Assembly (NCBI RefSeq): GCF_036320965.1
Contig: NC_092270.1
Span: 18,623,440-18,687,439, forward strand
From: Panulirus ornatus
Taxonomy: Eukaryota; Arthropoda; Malacostraca; Decapoda; Palinuridae
Reading direction: 5' to 3'
Length of the DNA stretch: 64,000 bases
Part shown: piece after piece, positions 47,201-59,500 of the stretch
How the letters are laid out: every line of letters starts with the position of its first letter
Numbering within the stretch: position 1 is the first letter of the stretch
Notes under the pieces: generated by a model
Told to the model about the DNA's origin: nothing
Seen by the model: the letters and a program-made list of their open reading frames with translations, nothing else
Databases searched by the model: none
Position numbers and translations under genes: made by a program

Positions 47201-50200
47201 GTTAGCTTGAATTGTGACAGGTGAGACTGTTTCTAGCTTCTTGTATCATATTATGAAAGGAATGATGATTCTTTTAGCAAGTGCTTTTAAGGAGAATGTA
47301 GGATATGGGAATTAGGATGGTAGGAGTAAGAGGAGAAAAGTTTGGAAATTGTAGAGGAAGGACTTATGTAATCTGAGAATGAAGCAGACCAAGAAGTATG
47401 ACTGATGATCCTGGTCCTTGACTCAAAATGGATCGATGGTCCTGGTCACAGTCCTTCCCAAAGAAAGGAACTAGGACTGACTTGGTCCTTGGTCCTTTCA
47501 TTTATTATAAGAGGATATATGTGTCAAAGGTGGAGGGAACGAGGAGAAGTGGCAGAACAAATTGGAGGGGGAAGGATGGAGTAAAAAAGATTTTGAGCAA
47601 TTGGGGCCTGAACATACAGGAGGGTGAAAGGCGTGCAAGGAATAGAGTGAATTGGAACGATGTGGTGTACCAGGGTCGACGTGCTGTCAGTGGATTGAAC
47701 CAGGGCATGTGAAGCATCTAGGGTAAACCATAGAAAGTTTTGTGGGGTCTGGATGTGGAAAGGGAGCTGTGGTTTTGGCGCATGACACATGACAACTAGA
47801 GACTGAGTGTGAATGAATGTGGCCTTGTTGTCTTTTCCTAGCGCTACCTCACACGTGCAGGGAAGGGGGGTGCCTCTTCATGTGTGGCAGGGTGGTGATG
47901 GGAATGCATGAAGGCAGCGAGTATGGATATGTACATGTGTATATATGTATACGTCTATGTGTGTATACGTTGAGATGTATAGGTATGTATATGTGCATGT
48001 GTGGGCGTTTATGTATATACATGTGTATGTGGGTTGAGCCATTCTTTCATCTGTTTCCTTGTGTTCCCCCACTAATGTGGGAGACAGTGACTAAGTATAA
48101 CAGTAATAATAATAATAATAACTTAGATTTATATTTTCATATCGTAGTTTTTACTTTTAAGTTTTAACATTCATAGCTTTTCAAAAAGAAAAGTAAAAAT
48201 TTATATTTTCATATCGTAGTTTTTACTTTTAAGTTTTAACGTTCATAGCTTTTCAAAAAGAAAAGTAAATTAGATTAAAAGAAAGTAAAAGATTACTCAC
48301 TAGACTAGAACAAAAATACCCCACGAATGTTTCATGCCTGAAGATGTTGACTAGATGAGACACCCATTGTGGACACAGTTCTGTATCTCGGGCTTGATGC
48401 TGTCAGAGGCTTGTGAACCTCTTGCCTTCTTGTTCCACAGCTCCGTAACTTTGCCAAAAGCGGTCCAGTACAACTTCCTGTAAGATGGTGAGTCCTTCAA
48501 GGCCTTGCCAGCATTGGAGGTGGCCACTAGGTTCATGGCATGGGTGGCGCACCTTGTGTGCTTTGGCAGGACATATTCAGAATCTTCCATGGAACCAGTT
48601 GCAAATATATGTTAAATTTATTTAATTAGTATGTTTGAGGTAAACTAGAATACTTTACATGACTTATAAGAAATGAAAGAAATCAAGAAATAATTAGTAA
48701 CCCCTATGTACCTTCCATTACCAGTGCCAAATCCTCAGACCTGAACAATGTCTGCTTCATTGGTCTTCCCCAAACCTCCTTCCTCTTCCTGGACCTCCTT
48801 ATGCAGCTCCTCATCTGTTTGCCAAAGACACTGCACAATGAAACACACTTAAAATACTTTTTTATTCAAAGCTAAAAAAAAATGAAAAATGTAGATAATT
48901 AGAAAAGTGAAGGAATGCAAATGAGGAAATTTAAGAATAAATTTGCTTACTTAAATGCCTTGATGAAGTTGCTGCCATTGTCAGTAGTAGTCGTGCAAAC
49001 CTTCGACTTGATTGTGAAGTAGAAGTGGACCTTGTACATCTCTTTCACAAGTACATCGGTGTGTTGTCTGTTGAGTCATCTACATGCTAAGACTAACGTC
49101 TCCCTGAGGAGGGTTTCCTGGTCAATCCAGTGTAGAGTCATCCCCATGAACGACCTGAAATGAAATGGATTATGGAATATCTTTGATTCAATTGAAATGT
49201 ATTCTCTCTACATAATTTTCATTTGTGTTTTAAAAGCATTGTAATGAGCTAATTGAAATAACTCACTGTTTATTAGTGTTCTTTTTAATTGAAGTAAAAG
49301 TAATTCATTTCGAATTTAAGTGTACCTGTGTGCACATGTCCAAACGTCTGCTGAAGAAGAGACCCACTGTACAGAGTTGAGGATGTTCCTCAGGTGCTGC
49401 CTCGTCTTGTCAAACCTTAAAAAGTTTATTCAAAGATATGATGTGTTGTTAGGGAGGTAAATGCAAAAATTTTGGAGAGAGGGGGAAGTATGCAGTCTGT
49501 TGCGGATGAGAGGGCTTGGCAAGTGAGTCAGCTGTTGTTCGCTGATGGTACAGCGCTGGTGGCTGATTCGGGTGAGAAACTGCAGAAGCTGGTGACTGAG
49601 TTTGGTAAAGTGTGTGAAAGAAGAAAGCTGAGAGTAAATGTAAATAAGAGCAAGGTTATTAGGTACAGTAGGGTTGAGGAACAAGTTAATTGGGAGGTAA
49701 GTTTGAAGGGAGAACAAATGGAGGAAGTGAAGTGTTTTAAATATCTGGGAGTGGATTTGGCAGCGGGTGGAACCATGGAAGCGGAAATGAGTCACAGGAT
49801 GGGGGAGGGGGCGAAAGGTCTGGGAGCATTGAAAAATGTGTGGAAGGTGAGAACATTATCTCGGAAAGCAAAAATGGGTATGTTTGAAGGAGTAGTGGTT
49901 CGAACAATGTTATATGGTTGCGAGGCGTGGGCTATAGATAGGGTTGTGCGAAGGAGCGTGGATGTGTTGGAAATGAGATGTTTGAGGACAATATGTGGTG
50001 TGAGGTGGTTTGATCGAGTAAGTAACGTAAGGGTAAGAGAGATGTGTGGTAATAAAAAGAGTGTGGTTGAGAGAGCAGAAGAGGGTGTTTTGAAATGGTT
50101 TGGCTACATGGAGAGAAAGAGTGAGGAAAGATTGACAAAAAGGATATATGTGTCAGAGGTAGAGGGAATGAGAAGTGGGAGACCACATTGGAGGTGGAAG

Positions 50201-53200
50201 GATGGAGTGAAAAAGATTTTGAGTGATCAGGGATTGAACATGCAGGAGGGTAAAAGGCGTGCAAGGAATAGAGTGAATTGGAACGATGTGATATACTGGG
50301 TTCGACGTGCTGTCAGTGGATTGAACCAGGGCATGTGAAGCGTCTGGGGTAAACCATGGAAAGTTTTGTGGGGCTTGGATGTGGAAAGGTAGATGTGGTT
50401 TCGATGCATTATACGTGACAGCTAGAGACTGAGTGTGAACGCATGTGGCCTTTGTTGTCTTTTCCTAGTGCTACCTTGCACACGTGGGGGGAGGAGTTGT
50501 CATTTCATGTGTGGCGAGGTGGCAACTGGAATGAATAAAGGCAGCAAGTATGAATTATGTACATGTGTATATATGTATATGTGTGTATGTATATATATAT
50601 GTATACGTTGAAATGTATAGGTATGTATATGTGCGTGTGTGGGCATGTGTGTATATACGTGTATGTGGGTGGGTTGGGCCATTCTTTCGTCTGTTTCCTT
50701 TGCGCTACCTTGCTAACGCGGTAGACAGCCACAAAGTATAATAAAAAATGAATAGATCAATGATGAGTAATACTGATGTTTTCCGATGTATATTTATTTA
50801 AGTAATATGGATGTTTTCCGATGTATGTTTATTTGTCACTTGAAACATAAAAAGTAATACTAATGTTTTCTGATGTATATTTATTTCTCACTCGAAACAT
50901 AAATTTAACTCCAATAACTTAAACCTGCATTTGCAAATGCTTATATCAGTATGGTCAGTGTGACCCTGTGAAGGTTGAATAACCAAAACAAACATATTTG
51001 TCTTTGATATGCCTAATAAGTGTCCGCTTAGACCCAGGTGTTGAAATAGTCTTTCTATGAATTAGAGTTGATATCAAGTGGCAACATGTCCACAAAGAAA
51101 GTGATAAAGTAATTAAAAAGAAATACAAATTCGTTACATTTCATCATAACTGATGGACATGAAGACTTTTAGACAAAGTTGAATGAGTGTTAATTCAGTA
51201 TACTGATCTTCTCTTTAAAGAGAGCCTTGATGACCCTAGGCGGTTTAGTCAAGGTCTCCTGTAAAGTTGACTGAACCATGGTCCTCTGCCTCTTGTGGAG
51301 TTGCTTGACTGCTTCTCCCATTTCTGAGTCACTACTCCATCCTTGATGCACAGGTTGAACTGGTTATGGACTTGAGAGTGGCATCTGGAGATGTGTAGTT
51401 TGAGGTTGTTTTGGCTCTTGTTGCATGTTGAGAGTAAGTTATTGCTTGGTAGACACGACAAGCACTTGTATTCCAGGTTCTTCTCACCCTTGGGGCCCAA
51501 ATATTTGTCTGGATACGGCCAAGGGTAACCAGGTTCAGTTTTTCTACTAGGAGCTCCAGTTACTAGATGTGAGGTTGAGGCACTGACAACACTAGATTCT
51601 CCTTTGCCTTCAGGTGTTGAAACATGTTTGATTTTAGTCTCGGTCTCTTTTTGAATTTTCTTGATGAAACGAGATATTATCTTTCTCCAAATAATCTTTA
51701 GTCTCACCTGAATCATTCAAAAAGATACTGTATGAAAGGATACTGTATTGAGTTGAGTTTGTTATTAAAGTTAGTGTATTATAGTGAAAACCTAAAGAGA
51801 CAAAAAAAAAAGGAGAATGAAATGGACCGAAGAAGATAGGACCATCCAGATTTGATTGAAAATAGACCATCAGTCCCCATTCTGGTCCTAACTAGGTAAA
51901 GGACCAAGTTTTCCAGTCATGGTACCCATAATGGATTGAGTTTCAGGAATTTGGTCCTTTTGGAAGTCGGTCCTGCCCACTTTTGAGTATAAAAGTAACC
52001 AAAGCAGAAATGTAAAAGAAAACTGTTCATCTTTCTCTGCATGGAAAAGAACTGCATTGCAGGCTGTAGATTATATGGAATATATATGATGCAAAAAAAT
52101 TTCTTTCAGTTTTGTAATACTCATTTCTTTTAATTTAGGCTTGAAAGCTTAAATGCAAATAACCTCAAGTTGAAGGTAATAAGCTTTCCATCTATGGCTG
52201 CAACAGAGAAGACCACACTGTTCCCAAACCTAAAGTGCCTGATGTTGGCTAACAACCCACTAGAAATAGTAAGTTCTGCATTTCTTGAATATTTCGTCAG
52301 CTTAAGTTTTCTTTTCAGTTTAAAGATCATCCATATTTTTGAAACCATTTCTCTCCAGGATCAGACTGCCCCACAATGTTCTTTCCTGCTGTCACGGATG
52401 AGTATCCTTTATCATTTTGTTGGTGTTTGGTATTCATGTACTAATGAATCATTTTTATATGACTTACAATTAATTTTGTTTATTGTGTATTTGGAAGTCT
52501 TACCATTTGCTTTACTCCTCATCTATTTCTTTTTGTTCCTTGATTCTTTGTTATTTTTCTTTTCATTTTGGAAGCATTCAGTATATAGGCCACCTATAAG
52601 GGGAATACACAGAGATAGGTACTAGAACGGTGTTGCCTCAGAATGACAATTCTGATTTAGGCCGAGAGGTTGTGCCACCGAGGTTGGACATCAGTTTGTC
52701 TATCTTCTGTGTTGTTGGTTCTGTCCATTGACCACAACTGATAATTTTTAGGCATGGGGATTCTGTGGCTTGTTCTTGGGGGATGGGAGTTTTCTTTTCC
52801 TTAGAGATATCATTTTTCTCAGGACTAGAAGCAACTTCTGGGTGATGACTCCCTGTTCATGATGGATATTTTGCAATCATTTAGCCCATGTACTCTGGCA
52901 GTCCTACACCTCAACCATTTCCACATTGTGAAACAGTGGTTTAGATACAAGGACAGAGAAAGTGCAGATGGTCCCCTGCATGGCCAAAACTGTTCATAGT
53001 ACTTATATGGAAGAGCTTTGTTTTTTTTGAAGCACCTATAATTTGTCTCTGACATATGTTCCCTTCAGGAATTCCCTCGAGGAAGCCATGGCAAGAGAGT
53101 CTATAATTGGTGAACTCCAGTATCACTTTGCTGAGCATTTAGTGCCTCACCCTTAACAAACCGCTGGTAGACAGCAACTCTTGCACATTTTTTTCAGATG

Positions 53201-53455
53201 CTCCTACCTAACTACTTTTACCTCATGTGTTTACTTAGTTTTCCTGTCTAATTTTCTGACCAACTTCTTCTAACTAATAGTCCTACCTAATGTTCTACCT
53301 AATTTTCTTCTGCTAACTGAAACTGAAGTTTTTGTGGAGGGAACCAACTTGCTAGTTTTTAAGTCCCAAGTAGTGTATTACAGTACAGTAAATTAGTTAA
53401 CTTAGCTTGTTCTTTTTCTTTTTATGTTATCTGAGATGGCATGGGCAGCTGAGGC

Positions 53456-53535
<80 letters not shown>

Positions 53536-56500
53536 AATGTGTTTTCTTCAGTTAAAGAAAAAAGGCCACATTTGTTCACACTCAGTCTCTAGCTGTCATG
53601 TGTAATGCACCGAAACCACAGCTCCTTATCCACATCCAGGCTCCACAGGTCTTTCCATGGTTTACCCCAGATGCTTCACATGCCCTGGTTCAGTCCATTG
53701 ACAGCATGCCGACCCTGGTATACCGCATCGTTCCAAATTCACTCTATTCCTTGGACGCCTCTCACCCTCCTGTATGTTCAAGCACTAGTCGCTCAAAATC
53801 TTTTTCACTCCTTCCTTCCACCTCCAATTTGGTCTCCTGCTTCTCCTTGTTCCCTTCATCTCTGACACATATATTCTCTTTGTCAGTCTTTCTCACTCAT
53901 TCTCTCCAGATGTCCAAACCAGCATAGAAATTCTACCCCTGCAGAATTGGATATCACTCCTCTTTGCCATTCCATGGGATTATAGATTTTAATGCAGAAC
54001 TGAATTCCACAAATAGTACATTTCTCTATGCTTTAATCTGCCCCTTGTAGATGGGAATGATGTTAATGATTATAGATGGATAGGTAGTGTTGGATCAAGT
54101 TTATTTATTGATTCTGAATTACTTTCAAGATTTTCTCCTGTGAAATTGATTATTGATGTAGAAATTGTAATTATTACGCAGGAGTTCAGTTGCACCATAG
54201 GAATACCTTGATCGAAAGTAGACATTTTTCTTTTCAGTGGGAGTGTGTAGGAGAGCTCAACAGACTGCCAGTTTTGGAAGATTTGGTTATCACCTATGAC
54301 GTGAAAGCCTTCCCCTATTTCCAGGAGTTTACCTTCGCTCGCATTACTAATCTCTTGGTAAGATAATTTTGGTTAAGCCGTTTACACTTTTTAATCATAT
54401 GTTTTGCTGGAACTTGTTCCAGAAACAGGAACTTTTTTCCCATCTCTCATATGATTCCCATGATTCTTCTTTCTAAACCACTCTTTTCCATTCTCCTGGG
54501 GGAAAATGTAAACTTCCCAAGATCTCATGTGGGTCATAAGAGGTAGCTAACAGTGATGGGAGCAAGGATTGGAAACCCTACCCTTTTGGTATTATCACTC
54601 ATCAAAAAGAGTAACAGAAGAAGGAGTGAAGCAAGGATATCTCATTGCAAGCTTGGGTTGGGGTATCTGCATGTGTGTAGGTGTAACCAAGGTGTGAAGA
54701 AAAAAGAGACATGCCGTGTTTGATGAAAGGTACCTGAATGTTCAGCTGTGAATGACACTAAGTTGAAGATGGGGAGTTGCTTTATGGTTTGAAAATGCTT
54801 AGGTGATAAGGTATACGGTAAGTGTGAGGGAAAGAATGAGGGAAAGGGAAGCTCTTTTCATAAAGATGTGGGATTGTGGAAAAGTGGATGATTGATCTTG
54901 CTAGAATGAGGGAAAGGGAAGCTCTTTTCATAAAGATGTGGGACTGTGGAAAAGTGGATGATTGATCTTGCTTTTGTATATGGTAGTGAAGAGAATGAAG
55001 AAACAAGTACTTTTTGGGAGTGGAGGGAGAGCTTCAATAAAATTGATGCAAAGGATCACATTATGGTTTTAGGGGAATCAAATGCAAGAACATTTCAAGT
55101 GGAAACAGGAATTCTTCAGCTGTATTTATGTTGTATCGTAACATTTGTTATGGTGAGCAATTTTCATTTTGAAATTAGTGTCATTTTCCTTTTAATGCAG
55201 GTAGCATGGTAAAAGGTGTGACTTAAGGTTTATATTTAGGTTGAAAAAGTATAACAAACTTATTTTGAATACCAGACAAAAGGTATTGTTGAGACTGGCC
55301 TTTCCTGCAAGAATTTTACCAAAGAACGCAGCCAAAAATTTGGAAAAGGAAACTTGAATGGTGGAATATGTCATGGAATTTCATATTTTTCAGAAATAAT
55401 TAATATTGTGATGGATAAAGTAGTGACATACGTATCCTATAGAGTTGTTTATGTTGCATAATGAGAGAAGAGCATTTTTGGAAGATCCAATAAATACATG
55501 GTGATGAGAAAATGCAAAGGTATAGCTAAAGTGATTGTGAACCGTTTATTTCTTCAAATTCTCCAACTTGCTAATATCAAAATAGGCAGTACAGCAAAAG
55601 CCATACCATGGATTTTGCTCACATTGGACAAGGAAATGATTCAACCTCTTTAACAAAATTGGAAACAAATAATGAAATTGCTTATTTTTTATTTCAATGA
55701 AAGGCCAGTAGGTTGTAAAGTAGAAAATTTCTTAATTTTCCATTGTAAAGGATTAACTAGTTCTTGTAAGATAACTGAAGAAAACACATTCTTTATCTTT
55801 ATTTGTTGGGTAAAGAAAGCAATATCTCATTTTAACTGAAACTAATAAAATAGTAGGAGCAGAGCAAAAGAAACTAATTACCAGTACAGTTGTATGTATT
55901 TAAGTTTGTCCTTAACTCTGCTCACAAAAATGACCTTACAGTATTTTTGTACACAGAAATACACTAACTATTCCAAAGTTACTAGATTAATTTTTATCAA
56001 CATGTGGCACGTTTGGTATTGGGCAGATCGTAAAGTCACCTGTTTCCTGTCTTTCTACACTCAGATGTTTGCATAAAAATCTTCTCATGCTTTCCACTCC
56101 ATTGCCTATCTTGTTTACTGAAATATATCTATGTAATTCTATTCTGCCAACCAAACCCTCAACACCTCTTTTCTTACTATTTCAGCAATCTCTTACATTA
56201 AGTGCTATGATTAAATACGACGGCACTTGTCTCAAACATTCTATTCCAGTCAATAATATGCGCAAACATTATCCATACTCACCTTCGAACATACAAAATT
56301 GTGGAAAGTATCTTGAAAAAATCATCCATTGCTTCGAGTAGTTAGTTCAACTTTCAAGGAGAGAGTCAACCTGACCACCCACTTCTGTTGCCCTCGTGGT
56401 TCATCCCGTGTTTTAAGACACTTCCTCTCCACTTTGTTATCAATATAATCCAATTGATTGACGTCAAATTGTGACTAATAACTTGCTTTATTCACATTTA

Positions 56501-59500
56501 CTCTTAACTTTCTTCTTCCACACACTTTTCCAAACTCAGTCACCAGCTTCTGCAGTTTCTCACATGAATCAGCCACCAGCGCTGTATCATCAGCGAACAA
56601 CAACTGACTCACTTCCCAAGCTCTCTCATCCCCAACAGACTTCATACTTGCCCCTCTTTCCAAAACTCTTGCATTTACCTCCCTAACAACCCCATCCATA
56701 AACAAATTAAACAACCATGGAGACATCACACACCCCTGCCGCAAACCTACATTCACTGAGAACCAATCACTTTCCTTTCTTCCTACACGTACACATGCCT
56801 TACATCCTCGATAAAAACTTTTCACTGCTTCTAACAACTTGCCTCCCACACCATATATTCTTAATACCTTCCACAGAGCATCTCTATCAACTCTATCATA
56901 TGCCTTCTCCAGATCCATAAATGCTACATACAAATCCATTTGCTTTTCTAAGTATTTCTCACATACATTCTTCAAAGCAAACACCTGATCCACACATCCT
57001 CTACCACTTCTGAAACCACACTGCTCTTCCCCAATCTGATGCTCTGTACATGCCTTCACCCTCTCAATCAATACCCTCCCATATAATTTACCAGGAATAC
57101 TCAACAAACTTATACCTCTGTAATTTGAGCACTCACTCTTATCCCCTTTGCCTTTGTATGTATATTTTCTATTTAAGTTTTCCTTTAAACTCTGCTCACA
57201 TAAATGACTTAAACGTATTTTTGTATACAGAAACAGGCAACTATGCAATGTTACTAGATATTTTATAACTATGTGGCAGTTTTGGTATGTGGGCAGATAG
57301 TAAAAAGTCACTGTCTGGTTTGTCTACAAAGAGATTTTGCTAAAAGGCTATGGCTAGTGCTTAGCACTCATTGCATATCTTGATTACTGAATAGTAGTAT
57401 GTATGTCTTTCTGCCACCAAACCCTCCCATATTTATTACTATGGTGTTCAGCAGGAATCAACAGGAATTAAGAGAGGGTATGATTAAAGTAGAGGCTGTG
57501 TTTTGTAACATTCTGATTCTGTTTAAGTAATATGGAAAGCATTATCCTGATTACTCACTTAGAGCAGTACAAAATAGGGAAGTATGGAAGAAAATTCCAT
57601 CAAGCAGGGGTTAGTTGCAAACTTTCAAGGAGAGAGATCAAGACTGAAGGCACTCTGTTGTCTTTGATGGGTTGGATTCTGTGTTTTATGACACTCCATC
57701 CAGTGGTTATCAATATAAGATTTAAGGTAGAGGTAAAGGTTGATGAGGATATAGACGGCTTTGAAATGTTTAGATATGGGTATATCTAGACATGGGTATA
57801 TCTAGATATGTTGGGAATCCTAAGGCATTTAGTTTTGAGGCCTCCCCTTTTTTCATGGGATCCATCACAAGCTGGTTTTGTTTTATTCAGAAGGTAGATT
57901 ATGGGTCGATTAGGGATTACTACTAAAAATTTTATACAGAAAGTTTTGAGGCCAATAACCAAGGATTCAGTGCTAGACAGCCTTGGCAGATGTTTTCATT
58001 CAAAAATTGATTCAGTCTGTCTGTTATTCATGAAAATTTTGGCTCCATAAGTTGCTTTTGATGATGTGCAGGAAGTTATGTTAGCTCTTGCATTTATGAG
58101 ATATTTAGAGATACTTGTTTGAACTAACCTTGATGCTAAAAGAGATGACAGATGAGCAAGGGCTAGATTGTCAGTTATAATGATCTTTGTATTGTCTGTG
58201 GAGAAGGTGGCTCAGAACTTAAAGCAAATGACAGTAGCTAAAATTCTTGATAAGCGTATGAGATAATTTGATGCTGTTTTGTTGTCGGACTTGATTAGTA
58301 TGGATTCTGTTCTGGATTTCTCTGATGATAGATTATCCTTAAGACACAAAGTGTTGGTTTTACATCAGAATGATATGCAAATTTGTTTAGTAGAGATATT
58401 CTGTCCACAAACATATAATCTGTTCTTTCACATAATAACTCTTGCAACTTATTCTTCGTAGCTCAAGATTTTTCTGAAGTAAGTGCTGTGTGCTAGCTCT
58501 GCCTTTTGGCAAAATGTTAGGAACATTAGGTAGAAGTAGTCAGAAGGAACATTAGGTAGGAGACTTTGGAAACACTGTGCTAGTTTCTCTCTGCCATTGC
58601 CATTTTATGGGTGAGGCACCAAAAGGCTAAGAAATGGCTCTGATTTTCACCAGTTATGATTTTTTTTTTCTTTTCTTCATTTTCTTTTAAGGCTCCAGTC
58701 ACCCCCTTTAGGGAATACCCATCAGGATAGAGGAGTCTTATCTCTTTTCAGTGAGACATTATCTGGAAGACACACTTACTAAACTAATGGGAGAGAACAG
58801 GCCTTTAGTTAAAGGCCACCATCATCCTCTTATATATAGTCACTGCTATTTGTTATATCAGCATACAGCATTTTGTGCCTACATCTGCCATGAAAATACA
58901 AATTAAAATTATGCTGAGAAGAAAAGGAAATTTAAAAAAGCTCCTAAAGCTGCATAAGTTCTTCAAACCCTTAACTATTATGAGGAAAGTGCCCAATTGT
59001 CTTGTACATCTCTCAAGAAGAAAAGCGTTTACGTAAAGTTAGATATTTTTAGTTGCTTTGATGCAGGTAAACACAATCTGGATTGAAGATCAGATTCAGC
59101 ATAACATTCCAGTAAGTATGATGGTCATATAGCAGAAAGGTAAAGTGTTTTTCCATTTCTGGACAAACTGTTCAAACTCCCATTAGTAGAGAAAGGGCCA
59201 AGCAATGCTAGATCTTTTCAAGCATAACTGCACTATGCCCTTATTACTCCATACAGACTCATCATGCAAAATCTACATCCATTATCGGTAGGTTTTATTT
59301 ACATTATATGTATATACAATTTTTTGCACTTTATTTCTTGTTTATATGCTTAAATTCATAATGTTTTTATACTCTACCATATTTTTAATACTTTGATGCA
59401 AAAATTATCATGAGAAATCTACCATAGAAACTCCATCACATTGTGTCTTATGGTAAAATTGGTTCCACTACTCAGGTTTTACTTGTTTCATTTTCTAAGG

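Larger units (their letters stand above)
47395..51990 (-). mobile_element. Candidate hAT (ZBED-type) transposon with nested RTE-1 copies
   Basis: The coding relics at 48351-51716 are flanked by similar subterminal sequence. At the left (47405-47500) 'actcaaaatgg', 'ggtcctggtc' and 'ttggtccttggtcctttc' occur. At the right (51840-51985), in inverse orientation, 'ggaccaag', 'ttggtcctttt' and 'ggtcctgcccacttttgagt' occur. Repeated short subterminal motifs and ends resembling CAAAAGTGGGCA are typical of hAT elements. Exact termini and the 8-bp target duplication were not identified. Two RTE-1 pieces (47505-48120, 49440-50745) sit inside. Confidence 0.4.

Noticed and set aside
55890..57725. LTR retrotransposon with 570-bp LTRs
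   Set aside because: The internal part is an RTE-1 RT fragment in opposite sense. No TG...CA ends, primer-binding site or gag/pol seen, and the repeats are only about 70% identical.
59067..59111. Obligatory TBCE exon
   Set aside because: Exons ending at 54357 and starting at 60656 already align without a gap to human TBCE. Only an optional cassette is considered.
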